Shown: positions 38,659-49,062 of the stretch, one piece after another | Layout: each line of letters opens with the position of its first letter | How positions within the stretch are numbered: the stretch's first letter is position 1 | Source of the DNA: Paucibacter sp. TC2R-5 | Lineage (GTDB): Bacteria > Pseudomonadota > Gammaproteobacteria > Burkholderiales > Burkholderiaceae_C | NCBI RefSeq assembly: GCF_025717605.1 | Contig: NZ_JAJIRQ010000001.1 | Coordinates: forward strand, 62,001 to 126,000 | DNA: 64,000 nt | Direction: 5' to 3' | Program-made: the position numbers and the translations under genes | Notes under the pieces: generated by a model | What the model was told of the DNA's origin: nothing | The model's database searches: none | Seen by the model: the letters and a program-made list of their open reading frames with translations, nothing else

Positions 38659-40890
38659 ATGCCCGATGAAGACCAACTCTTTTTGATCGATTCACCTCAA
38701 GACGACGCGCCGGCCGGGTTGACGCCTTGGCGGGTTTTGGTGGTGGATGATGATGAAGAGGTGCACCGCGCGACAGACTATGCGTTTCGCCGCGCGCTGG
38801 TCTTGGGCCGACCCATGGTCTTGGTGCACACCTATTCGGGCGCCGAGACCCGCGCCTTGCTGGCGCATGACCGCGACTTCGCGCTGATCTTGCTGGATGT
38901 GGTGATGGAGGATGCGCAGGCCGGCCTGGACCTGGTCGCTTGCATCCGCGGCGACTGCGAAATGCAAGCCACCCGCATCATCTTGCGCACCGGCCAGCCC
39001 GGCTCGGCGCCGGAGTTGCCCATCATTGAGGCCTACGACATCAATGACTACCGCACCAAGAGCGAGCTGACGCAGACGCGGCTGATCACCGCCGTGACGG
39101 CCGCGCTGCGCTCCTTTGACCAAATCCGCATGATTGCAGAGAGCCGGCGTGGCCTGGAGCTGATCGTGCATTCCTCGGCCGACTTGATGGAGCGGCATGC
39201 GATGCTGAGCTTCGCCGAGGGCGTGCTGACGCAGTTGGCCGCGCTCCTGGGGCTGCCGCGAGATGGCCTGGTGTGCGTGCACCGCGGCGAAGAAAAGCGC
39301 GGCGAGCGGCCGGACACGTTTTACGTCATCAGCGCTGGCGGGCAACTGGCAGATTACTTGAGCTGCACCTTGGACAAGCTTGCCGATGCAGCGGTCCGCG
39401 CGGCGGTGACCGAGGCGCTGCGCCAGCGCCAGCATCAGTTCGGTGCGTCGTCCACTGTCTTGTATCTGTCTGCCGAGGGCCATGAGGCGGCCGTCTATAT
39501 GCTGGCGCATGAGCCCTTGGCGCCGCTGGATAGGCAGCTGGTCGAGGTGTTCGCGACCAATTTGTCGGCCTATTTTGGCAATGTGCATTTGATCGGCGAG
39601 TTGAACCGGCTGGCCTTCCTGGATGGGCTGACGGGCCTGGGCAACCGGGTGCAGTTTGTCAAGGATGTGGAGGCGCAGGTGGAAGGCCAGTCCGCCGAAG
39701 CGGGCGGGCAGGGGGCGCCGCAAGCGCTGCTGCTGCTGGACGTGAAACGGTTTTCAGAGCTCAACAACGGGCTTGGACATGATGTGGGCAATGCCTATCT
39801 GAACGCTATCGCCCAAGGCTTGCGCGCGAGCTTTTCGGCCGAGACCCGGGTGGCGCGGCTCAGTGGTGATGTGTTCGGCCTGGTCGGGCCGGTGGCCGAG
39901 CTCGGCCCCGAGCAGTCGCGCCTGTTGTTCGAGAGCGGCGTGCAGGCCGGCGAGCACCGGCTGCCGGTTGCTTTCGCGGCCGGCTATTACGCTTTGCAGG
40001 GCCATCAGGGGCCAGGTCTTGCGGCCTTGCGCCGCGCCAATATCGCTTTGGCTCGTGCGCGGCTCAGCGCACAGGCGCAGCTGGTGGTTTTTGACCCGAC
40101 GATGGAGACGCAGACGGCCGGGCGCCTGGCTCTGCTGCGGGCCTTGCGCGCTGCGATCCAGGCTCAGCATTTAGAGGTTTGGTATCAACCGCAACTGGCG
40201 CTGCAGGATGGCCGCTTGGTCGGGCTGGAGGCCTTGATGCGCTGGCCCGATGGCGCGGGCGGCATGGTCGCGACGCCGGATGTGTTTGTGCCGCTGGCGG
40301 AGCAGGCCGGCTTAATCGGCGAGCTGGGTTTGTGGGTCTTGCACCGGGCGGCCGAAGACTGGCTGCAGTTGCAGGGCTTGAGGGGCGCACCGCCCCGCAT
40401 CAGCGTCAATGTCAGCCTGCCACAGTTCCGCAGCGGCGAGTTGCAAAGCCAGGTGACCGAGGTCTTGGCGCGCCATGCGCTGCCCGCCGGCACGCTGGAG
40501 CTGGAGATCACCGAGAGCATCGCGATGGATGACCCGGCGCTGGTGGTGTCCACTTTGACCACCTTGCGCGCGCAGGGCGCGCGGGTGGCGCTGGATGACT
40601 TTGGTACCGGTTACTCCTCGCTGTCGCAGCTGCGCACCTTGCCGATTGATGTGCTGAAGATAGACCGCGCTTTTGTCAGCCAGATCGGTGACCGCCACGG
40701 CGACGCGTTTGTGGAAACCGTCGTCGCCTTGGGCCAGCGCATCGGCGCCGAGATCGTCGCCGAGGGTGTTGAAACCGCAGCCCAGGCGGAATTTTTGCGT
40801 GCGCAGGCCTGCCACACCGCCCAAGGCTGGCTCTATGCCAAGGCGATGCCCTTGGCCGAGTTGAAGGCGTGGATGGCGGCGCGCATCTGA
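38659..40890 (+). CDS. REC-DUF3369-like-GGDEF-EAL protein, degenerate cyclase and intact phosphodiesterase
   Basis: A 743-residue cytosolic protein: receiver (about 20-150, phosphoacceptor D80 in LILLDVVME), DUF3369-like sensor (about 155-310), GGDEF domain (about 315-480) and EAL domain (about 490-740). The GGDEF signature is changed to SGDVF (402-406), so cyclase activity is unlikely, whereas the EAL set is complete: E524-A525-L526, ELEITESIAM, LDDFGTGYSSL, KIDRAFV, EGVET. I infer a phosphorylation-regulated c-di-GMP phosphodiesterase. It is divergent from the TonB receptor gene, 192 bases apart. Its receiver is close to those at 29450 and 43264. Confidence 0.9.
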   Translation: MPDEDQLFLIDSPQDDAPAGLTPWRVLVVDDDEEVHRATDYAFRRALVLGRPMVLVHTYSGAETRALLAHDRDFALILLDVVMEDAQAGLDLVACIRGDCEMQATRIILRTGQPGSAPELPIIEAYDINDYRTKSELTQTRLITAVTAALRSFDQIRMIAESRRGLELIVHSSADLMERHAMLSFAEGVLTQLAALLGLPRDGLVCVHRGEEKRGERPDTFYVISAGGQLADYLSCTLDKLADAAVRAAVTEALRQRQHQFGASSTVLYLSAEGHEAAVYMLAHEPLAPLDRQLVEVFATNLSAYFGNVHLIGELNRLAFLDGLTGLGNRVQFVKDVEAQVEGQSAEAGGQGAPQALLLLDVKRFSELNNGLGHDVGNAYLNAIAQGLRASFSAETRVARLSGDVFGLVGPVAELGPEQSRLLFESGVQAGEHRLPVAFAAGYYALQGHQGPGLAALRRANIALARARLSAQAQLVVFDPTMETQTAGRLALLRALRAAIQAQHLEVWYQPQLALQDGRLVGLEALMRWPDGAGGMVATPDVFVPLAEQAGLIGELGLWVLHRAAEDWLQLQGLRGAPPRISVNVSLPQFRSGELQSQVTEVLARHALPAGTLELEITESIAMDDPALVVSTLTTLRAQGARVALDDFGTGYSSLSQLRTLPIDVLKIDRAFVSQIGDRHGDAFVETVVALGQRIGAEIVAEGVETAAQAEFLRAQACHTAQGWLYAKAMPLAELKAWMAARI

Positions 40891-40920
40891 GCAGCCAGAG
40901 CAGCCTGAACGGCGAGTGGC

Positions 40921-42542
<1,622 letters not shown>

Positions 42543-42543
<1 letters not shown>

Positions 42544-43097
42544 CAACGGCCCTCCTCGTAGGTTCTGAGTGCCAGTTGCTGCAGCTTGGCCGAGACCTTC
42601 AGCCCTGAGCGTTCGGCCGCTTTGGCGTTGAGTTCGAAGCGCACCTGGTCTTCACGCATCAGCAGGCCGATGATGCCGCCGCGGTCCAGGAAGCCCGTGC
42701 CCGGGCCTATGGTCAGGATGGGCAAGCCGCCCAAGGGGCGCAGCGGCGCGCTATTGCCTTCGGGCGTGTAGAGCAGGTGGACATGGGCGGCTTGCAAAAT
42801 GTTGTCAATGCGTTTGACCTCTACCGGGCGGCCCTGCAGTCGGCTGGTCTTGAAGCCGGCTTCGAGCAGGCGCAGCATAGGCTCGTCGTCCATCACGCCG
42901 ATGATGAAGGGGGCGTCGGCGCTGGCGAAGGCGCCTGCCGGCCATTCGACATAACTGCCAAAGGCGGCGACATACTTGGCCCGCGCCATCTCGGGCGAGA
43001 CCCGCGCCTGCGTCGCTTGGGCCAGCGCCGAGCCGCCCGCCGATAGCAGGATCAGCAGGCTCAGCAACAGGGCGATGGCGGCCGCAAGACGTTTCAT
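42543..43097 (-). CDS. YfiR-family (DUF4154) periplasmic protein
   Basis: A 184-residue secreted protein: signal peptide ([20 protein letters not shown]) then the DUF4154 fold ([73 protein letters not shown]). Known: Pseudomonas YfiR holds the CHASE8 cyclase YfiN inactive, with disulphides affecting its state. This protein has no cysteine at all, so redox control of that kind is excluded. It overlaps the CHASE8 kinase gene (TGATG), which I infer to be its target. Confidence 0.87.
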
Positions 43098-43263
43098 AGG
43101 GGCTTCATGTCGCCGCGATTATGGCCGTGCAAATTCGCGCTCGGCGGCGCAAAAAGGACCGGATTCTTGCGCTTGTGCCGGCCGGCCGCAGCTTTTGAGG
43201 CACACTGCCGAGCGCAGCCGCCATAGCTTTAGCCCCATTCCTAGTCCATTCTCGAGACCATTG

Positions 43264-45900
43264 ATGAGCCAGGAGCCGAACCTTCTTTTCAGCGATGAAC
43301 CCGACCTGGGTGCCGAGTCCGCCGACTCGGGCAAATTGCCGCCCTGGCGGGTCTTGGTGGTCGATGATGACGAGGAGGTTCACAGCGCCACCCGCTATGC
43401 CTTGCGTCAGGCCCTCATTCTGGGCCGACCGCTGGCGCTGGTGCATACCTACTCGGCCCAGGCCACGCGTGAGCTCTTGGCCAGTGACCGCGACTTTGCT
43501 TTGATCTTGCTCGATGTGGTGATGGAGAGTGAGTGCGCCGGACTGGAGTTGGTGGCGCATATCCGTGAGCATTGCGGCATGACGGCTTGCCGCATCATCT
43601 TGCGCAGCGGTCAGCCCGGCTATGCGCCCGAAGCCGATGTGTTCAATAGTTACGACATCAATGACTACCGCAGCAAGGCCGAGCTGGGCCAAGAGCGGCT
43701 GATCATCAGTTTGTCGGCAGCGCTGCGCGCCCATGTGCAGATCACCCGCTGCATGGCGGCCGAGGCGCAGGCGCTGGACAGCGCGGCCGAGCTGGAAGGC
43801 CGGGTGGCGACGCGCACTGCCGAGCTGGCGCTGGCGCGCGACGCGGCGCAAGCGGCCACCAGGGCCAAAAGCGAATTTCTCGCCAATATGAGCCACGAGA
43901 TTCGAACGCCGATGAACGCCATCATCGGCATGACCGATCTGGCCCTGCTCGGCAGCGACCTTAGCGCTAAGCAGCGCCGCTACCTGGCCACCACCAAGCT
44001 GGCCGCCGATGCTTTGCTGAGCATCATCAACGACGTCCTGGACTTCTCCAAAATCGAAGCCGGCCATTTGCAACTGGAGGAGGCCGAGTTCTCCTTGCAA
44101 GAAATGTTCGACCGGGTCGCCGCCGTGATCGGCCTGCGCGCGCAAGACAAGGGGCTGGAGCTGCTGTTTGATTGCGCCGCTGATGTGCCGCAGCGGGTAC
44201 GCGGTGACGCGCTGCGCCTCGCCCAGGTCTTGATCAATCTGTGCGGCAATGCGCTTAAATTCAGCGATAGCGGCGAAATCCTGGTCTTGGTGGAACGCGT
44301 GGACGCGCCCGAACTGCTGGATGCACCTGCCCTCAAGCTGCGTTTCAGGGTGCGGGACCAGGGCATAGGCATGAGTGCGGCGCAGATGGCGGCGCTGTTT
44401 CAGCCTTTTCAGCAAGCCGACAGCTCGATCACCCGCAAGTTCGGCGGCACCGGCCTGGGCTTGGCCATCTGCAAGCAATTGGTCGAGTTGATGAGCGGCA
44501 GCTTTGCCGTGCGCAGCGAGCTGGGCCGAGGCAGCGAGTTCAGCTTTGAGGTGAGGCTGGCTGTGTGCGCCGAGCCGGCGCCCTTCGAGCCCGTCGATGC
44601 CGGTTTGGCAGGGCTGCGCGTGCTGGTCATCGATGACAGTTTGAACTCGCGCGAGATCTTGCAGCACCGGCTTGAAAGCCTGGGCCTGCGCCCGGCGCTG
44701 GCCGACAGCGCGCGGGCCGGCATCGCCGCCTTGCAAATGGCACAGCTGGCCGGCCAAGCGTTTGATCTCTTGCTGCTGGACTGGCGCATGCCCGATATGG
44801 ATGGCCTGCAAGCGGCTGAGCGGCTGCAGGCTCTGGGGCTGGTGCAGGCCCGTCAGATCATCTTGGTGACCGCCTTCGATGCCCATGCTTTGCAGCCCGC
44901 AGTTGAGCGCATGCAACTGGCGGGCTGCCTGGCCAAGCCGGTGTCCGAGCGCACGCTGCGTGAGGCGATTGGCCAGGCCATCGGCCCCCGGCCCGATCAG
45001 CCGGCGCTTGATGGTGCGGCCGCCGAGCATCGTGCTGCCGCCCCAGCCGACCCGGCCGAGGCTGGCCTGATGGCTGGCTTGCGCGGGCGCCACGTCTTGC
45101 TGGTGGAAGACAACGATATGAACCAGATGCTGGCCTGCGAGCTGCTGCAGGAGTTGGCCGGCATGCAGGTGCGGGTGGCCGGCAACGGCGAGGAGGCGCT
45201 GCAGTGGCTGAGTCAGCAGGACTTTGATCTGGTCTTGATGGATGTGCAGATGCCGGTGATGGACGGGCTGCAGGCGACTCGTTTGATCCGGCAGGATGCG
45301 CGACTGGCGGGCCTGCCGGTGATCGCCATGACGGCGCAGGTCATGAGCGGCGATCGCGCGCGCTGTGCGGCCGCCGGCATGAATGATTACGTCAGCAAGC
45401 CGGTGCTGGCGCAGGAGCTGTTCACAACGCTGGCCAAATGGCTGCCGGCAGCGCTGCCTGCTGCGCGTGCCGCTCAGGCTGAGCCGGGCGTAGACGGCTC
45501 GCAGGCTCAGATGGCCGGGCTGGCGGTGCTGGACCTGGACAAGGCCTTGGGGCATTGTCAGGGGCGGGCCGAATTGCTGGAGAAGTTCATGCACAAATTT
45601 CTCGCCACGCGACTGGGCGACGCGCAGCAGATGCTGGCCGCCATGCAGGCGGGCGACGCGGCCCAGGCCGCGCGGATTGCTCACACCGCCATTTCCACCG
45701 CGGCCATCATCGGCGCCGATCGTTTGTCCGCCGTAGCGCGCGAGTTGGAGGCTTGTCTGTTGGCCGTCGAGCTGGGCGAAGGCGCTGTCGAGGGGGCTGT
45801 CCAGGGCGTGGCAGATTGGCGCTTTTTGTTGCAGCAATTCGAGGCCCAGCTGCTGGCCGTGCAGGCCGCTTTGCGCGTGGCCTGTGTGGGTGGTCCTTGA
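43264..45900 (+). CDS. Soluble hybrid histidine kinase: REC-HisKA-ATPase-REC-REC-Hpt
   Basis: ATG 43264 gives 878 residues without membrane segments. Order: receiver 1 (D84 in LILLDVVME, same type as at 29450 and 38659), coiled coil (about 165-200), HisKA with H211 in [11 protein letters not shown], ATPase domain ([36 protein letters not shown]), receiver 2 (D506 in [11 protein letters not shown]), receiver 3 (D660 in [11 protein letters not shown]) and an Hpt domain. The Hpt histidine H807 is present, but the usual HTLKG core reads HTAIS, so phosphotransfer competence is uncertain. It is divergent from the YfiR-like gene and convergent with the HTH-receiver gene. Confidence 0.9.
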   Translation: MSQEPNLLFSDEPDLGAESADSGKLPPWRVLVVDDDEEVHSATRYALRQALILGRPLALVHTYSAQATRELLASDRDFALILLDVVMESECAGLELVAHIREHCGMTACRIILRSGQPGYAPEADVFNSYDINDYRSKAELGQERLIISLSAALRAHVQITRCMAAEAQALDSAAELEGRVATRTAELALARDAAQAATRAKSEFLANMSHEIRTPMNAIIGMTDLALLGSDLSAKQRRYLATTKLAADALLSIINDVLDFSKIEAGHLQLEEAEFSLQEMFDRVAAVIGLRAQDKGLELLFDCAADVPQRVRGDALRLAQVLINLCGNALKFSDSGEILVLVERVDAPELLDAPALKLRFRVRDQGIGMSAAQMAALFQPFQQADSSITRKFGGTGLGLAICKQLVELMSGSFAVRSELGRGSEFSFEVRLAVCAEPAPFEPVDAGLAGLRVLVIDDSLNSREILQHRLESLGLRPALADSARAGIAALQMAQLAGQAFDLLLLDWRMPDMDGLQAAERLQALGLVQARQIILVTAFDAHALQPAVERMQLAGCLAKPVSERTLREAIGQAIGPRPDQPALDGAAAEHRAAAPADPAEAGLMAGLRGRHVLLVEDNDMNQMLACELLQELAGMQVRVAGNGEEALQWLSQQDFDLVLMDVQMPVMDGLQATRLIRQDARLAGLPVIAMTAQVMSGDRARCAAAGMNDYVSKPVLAQELFTTLAKWLPAALPAARAAQAEPGVDGSQAQMAGLAVLDLDKALGHCQGRAELLEKFMHKFLATRLGDAQQMLAAMQAGDAAQAARIAHTAISTAAIIGADRLSAVARELEACLLAVELGEGAVEGAVQGVADWRFLLQQFEAQLLAVQAALRVACVGGP

Positions 45901-45907
45901 GGGCTGC

Positions 45908-46507
45908 TTAGCCACGATCCCTCTGGAAGTTGCTCAAGGCGCTAGCGAGCAGGGTCTGATCAACCGGTTTGGCCAGCAGCAGCACTTCGTCGGGTAAGCC
46001 GCCCAGCCGCGCCAGGTTCTCGCGTGACTGGCTGGACACGGCAATGATCAGCGGCGGCTTGGGGCTCGCCTGCAACTGCCGAATCATCTCGATCCCGTTC
46101 ATATGCGGCATCACCATATCGGTGATCACGACATCGGGTGCGCTGCGCCCCACCATCATCAAGGCCTGAAAGCCGTTCTCGGCCAAGAGCAAATTGGCCG
46201 AGGGCAATAGCAAGCGCACCTGCATTTCAAGCAGTTCGCGGGCGATATCGTCATCGTCCACCAGCAGCAGGGTGGGCTCGTCTAGCGCCTGACTCTGCGC
46301 CGGGGCCTGCGCTGCGGGGGGTGCAGCGTCCAAGCTCTGCGAGTTGAGCAGTGCCGTGACGCTGGCGGCATCGATGCGGCGATGCCCGCCCAGCGTTTTC
46401 CAGGCCTTCAGGTGACCCGCATCGACCCAGCGCTGCACGCTGGCCGGCGAAATGCCCAGCTGCTTGGCCGCCTCGATGGTGGTGTATGACGCGGCTCTCT
46501 CGCTCAT
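45908..46507 (-). CDS. HTH (MerR/excisionase-type) plus receiver regulator
   Basis: A 199-residue protein with an N-terminal winged-helix motif (TTIEAAKQLGISPASVQRWV then DAGHLKAWKTLGGHRR, about 8-53), a Pro/Ala/Gln linker (about 58-75) and a C-terminal receiver (about 78-195; LLLVDDDD, phosphoacceptor D130 in VVITDMVMPHMNG, K in LAKPVD). Most response regulators have the receiver first; here DNA binding comes first. GAGGGA lies 8 bases before the ATG. Its promoter region, shared with an MCP, is AT-rich and carries direct repeats that could be its binding sites. Confidence 0.87.
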   Translation of the reverse strand: MSERAASYTTIEAAKQLGISPASVQRWVDAGHLKAWKTLGGHRRIDAASVTALLNSQSLDAAPPAAQAPAQSQALDEPTLLLVDDDDIARELLEMQVRLLLPSANLLLAENGFQALMMVGRSAPDVVITDMVMPHMNGIEMIRQLQASPKPPLIIAVSSQSRENLARLGGLPDEVLLLAKPVDQTLLASALSNFQRDRG

Positions 46508-46558
46508 TAAAATTCCCTCTAAGCATTCAAAGCCATCTATTCGTTCTGAATTGTAGAG

Positions 46559-46641
46559 TGAATTGACTGATGTGATCGATTTGAAAGGACTATCGAATCG
46601 CCAAACTCGATTAAGAACATTTTGAATGAATTGACTGATTT
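46559..46641. repeat. AT-rich divergent promoter with direct repeats
   Basis: TGAATTGACTGATGT (46559-46573) recurs as TGAATTGACTGATTT (46627-46641), 68 bases apart start to start, and a related GATTTGATTGATTTA lies at about 46655-46669. The region is clearly more AT-rich than its surroundings. It separates the HTH-receiver gene from an MCP gene. Confidence 0.5.
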
Positions 46642-46756
46642 AGCTTGAATGAATGATTTGATTGATTTAGAGTTGCCTCATTCGCCAAGCAAGCGAAGCC
46701 AAGCATCGAATCAAACACAGCCGCTCGAACGGCACCCCCGAACTCTGGAGCACAAG

Positions 46757-48466
46757 ATGAAAGCATTGAGCCAACTGAAAATCGCGAGCCGTTTGACCCT
46801 GGGTTTTGGTCTGATGGGGGTGTTGATCGCGGCAGTGTCGGTCGCCGGTATTTACGGCAGCCGGGTCGGTGAGCAGGCCATCCACGAGATCGTTGAAGAC
46901 AATATGCATGGCCTGCGCCTGGTCGGCGAGATGTCGGAGTCGGGGCATATCGTGGGTCGCGTCACGCGCTCGCTCTTGCTGCTGGACGATAAGGCCGAGC
47001 AGGCCGGTGAGATCAAGAAGATTGAGGTGGCGCGGCGCAACTACGAGCAGGCCGTGGCCGAGATGGACAAGATGCAAGCCAGCGAACAAGAGTTGGCGCT
47101 GCAAAAGGAGGTCAAGCAGGCGGCCCTCGTCGCCAATGAACTGACGAATCAAGTGCTGGCCTTGGCCCTGGCCGACAAGGGCGAAGAAGCTCGCACGGTG
47201 CTGCGCAAAAAAGCCAGCCCGGCTGCCAAGGTCTGGCAGGCCAAGATGGCGGAGCTGCAGACCTTTCAAGAAACAGAAACTGCCGCCGACTCGCAAGCTG
47301 CTTTCGAGCACGCACAGCAGATGAATCGGCTAATGGTGGGCGCTGCCGCCCTGGCCTTGGGTCTGGCGGGCCTGTTGGGTTGGCTGATCAGCCGCAGCAT
47401 CGTGCAGCCGCTGCGGCGCGCGGTGCAGGTGGCGCAAACGGTCGCGGCCGGTGATTTGAGCGCCGTGATCGAAGTCAGCGGCAAAGACGAAACCGCCCAG
47501 CTCTTGCGGGCCCTGCAAACAATGAACGAGAACTTGCTGCGGGTGGTGAGCGATGTGCGCAGCGGCGCCGAGTCGATCGCCACCGCTTCTGCCCAGATTG
47601 CCGGCGGCAACTTTGACCTCTCGCAGCGCACCGAAGAGCAGGCCGCCAATCTGGAAGAAACGGCCGCTTCGATGGAGCAACTGACCGCCACCGTGCGCAA
47701 CAACGCCGATACCGCAAGGCAAGCAGCGCAGATCGCCGGAACGGCCAGCGTGGTGGCACAAAAAGGTGGGCAGGTGATCGGCGATGTGGTGCGCACGATG
47801 GAAGACATCAACGCCAGCTCGCAGCAAATCGTCGACATCATCGGCGTGATGGATTCGATCTCCTTCCAGACCAATATCCTGGCCTTGAATGCGGCTGTGG
47901 AAGCCGCCCGGGCCGGCGAGCAAGGGCGCGGCTTTGCGGTGGTGGCCGCCGAAGTGCGGGCCTTGGCGCAGCGCTCGGCCGCTTCGGCCAAAGAGATCAA
48001 GGCCTTGATCGGCGCCAGCGTCGGCAAGGTGGAGGCCGGCAGCAAGCTGGTCGCCTCGGCGGGCAGCACCATGGGTGAGATCGTCGCCCAGGTTGGCCGC
48101 GTCAATGACTTGATCGCCGAGATCAGCGCCGCCACCATCGAGCAGACCAGCGGCATCGGCCAGATCAATGAGGCGGTGAACCAGCTCGACCAAGTCACGC
48201 AACAAAACGCCGCGTTGGTGGAGGAATCGGCCGCCGCGTCCAGCAGCTTGCAGACGCAGGCCGCCGGCTTGGTCGCCACGGTCGGTGTGTTCAAGCTGGA
48301 GGCCTCCGCCGCGCCAGTGGTGGCCGCCCAAGCCCCTCAAGCCAAGGCCAGCGAGCCTCGCAGCTCCACCATCCGCAGCTTCTCCGCAGCCAAGAGCCCC
48401 GCACGCAGCGCGCGCCCTGTTACGGCTAACGCAGCGCTGGCTGGCGACAACTGGGCGGCATTTTGA
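46757..48466 (+). CDS. Methyl-accepting chemotaxis protein with C-terminal NWAAF tether
   Basis: ATG 46757 has GGAG 8 bases upstream and gives 569 residues. Membrane helix (about 14-34), four-helix-bundle sensor (about 36-190), second helix (about 195-215), HAMP (about 213-268) and the signalling hairpin [20 protein letters not shown] are present. A flexible Ala/Pro/Ser tail of about 55 residues follows and ends NWAAF. The W-x-x-F ending matches the pentapeptide that recruits CheR/CheB in other chemoreceptors; none of the other three MCPs here has it. It is followed 50 bases later by a pseudo-receiver gene. Confidence 0.92.
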   Translation: MKALSQLKIASRLTLGFGLMGVLIAAVSVAGIYGSRVGEQAIHEIVEDNMHGLRLVGEMSESGHIVGRVTRSLLLLDDKAEQAGEIKKIEVARRNYEQAVAEMDKMQASEQELALQKEVKQAALVANELTNQVLALALADKGEEARTVLRKKASPAAKVWQAKMAELQTFQETETAADSQAAFEHAQQMNRLMVGAAALALGLAGLLGWLISRSIVQPLRRAVQVAQTVAAGDLSAVIEVSGKDETAQLLRALQTMNENLLRVVSDVRSGAESIATASAQIAGGNFDLSQRTEEQAANLEETAASMEQLTATVRNNADTARQAAQIAGTASVVAQKGGQVIGDVVRTMEDINASSQQIVDIIGVMDSISFQTNILALNAAVEAARAGEQGRGFAVVAAEVRALAQRSAASAKEIKALIGASVGKVEAGSKLVASAGSTMGEIVAQVGRVNDLIAEISAATIEQTSGIGQINEAVNQLDQVTQQNAALVEESAAASSSLQTQAAGLVATVGVFKLEASAAPVVAAQAPQAKASEPRSSTIRSFSAAKSPARSARPVTANAALAGDNWAAF

Positions 48467-48516
48467 ACAGCATGGCTGAAGAGGCAATCCACAGCGCAGC
48501 GCAAGAGGATCACGGT

Positions 48517-49059
48517 ATGGACAGCAGCAATTTTCCAGGCACCCGCTCGGCATCAAACGCGCCCCGCCTGCCCGCGCGCAGGCAAGCGCTATCCCAAGAT
48601 CAAGCCCAGGGTCAAAGCGTCGAACAAGCCTGCCGCGTCTTGGTGCTGGAGTCCGACGAGGCGGCTCAGCGCAGCTTGGTCGGCGCCATCGAGGGCCAGG
48701 TGTTTGCGGGGCGTGAGATGCAACTGCTGGTGGTGGCCACCCCCAAGGCCCTGATGGAAGCGCTGGACGCGACGCAAGAATTTGCCGCCGTGATCTTGAA
48801 TGCGGAGTACCAGAGCAGCCTGGTCGGGCAGGCCTTGGTGGAGTACATCCGCGACATTCACCAAATGCGCGATTGTTCGATTCTTCTGACGGCTGCGGCG
48901 CCGTTCCTGAGCTGCAACCGCTCGCGTATCGAAAGCGAGTTCCTGAGCCGCTATGCGGTCAGCGACCTGCGTGCCGAGTGCCGCAAGCTGGATGTCGAAG
49001 GCCGCAGCGCCTTGCTGCAGGCCAGCATCGAAGCGAGCTTGATCAAGCGCTGCGCCTGA
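48517..49059 (+). CDS. Receiver-like protein lacking the phosphoacceptor aspartate
   Basis: ATG 48517 has GAGG 9 bases upstream; ATG 48472 is an alternative. The 180-residue protein has a disordered N-terminus and a receiver-like fold: CRVLVLESDEAAQRSLVGAI, then FAGREMQLLVVATPKALMEAL, and FAAVILNAEYQSSL where the phosphoacceptor aspartate of related receivers (LILLDVVME) is asparagine, then LVEYIRDIHQMRDCSILLT. The arrangement resembles the receivers at 29450, 38659 and 43264, so I infer a derived pseudo-receiver that cannot be phosphorylated at that site. It probably shares a transcript with the upstream MCP. Confidence 0.6.
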   Translation: MDSSNFPGTRSASNAPRLPARRQALSQDQAQGQSVEQACRVLVLESDEAAQRSLVGAIEGQVFAGREMQLLVVATPKALMEALDATQEFAAVILNAEYQSSLVGQALVEYIRDIHQMRDCSILLTAAAPFLSCNRSRIESEFLSRYAVSDLRAECRKLDVEGRSALLQASIEASLIKRCA

Positions 49060-49062
49060 GTT

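Noticed and set aside
43105-45915. 936-codon open frame on the minus strand opposite the hybrid kinase gene
   Set aside because: The plus-strand frame has complete kinase, receiver and Hpt motifs; the antisense frame is a by-product of high-GC codon usage, rich in His/Gln/Arg and without recognisable domains.
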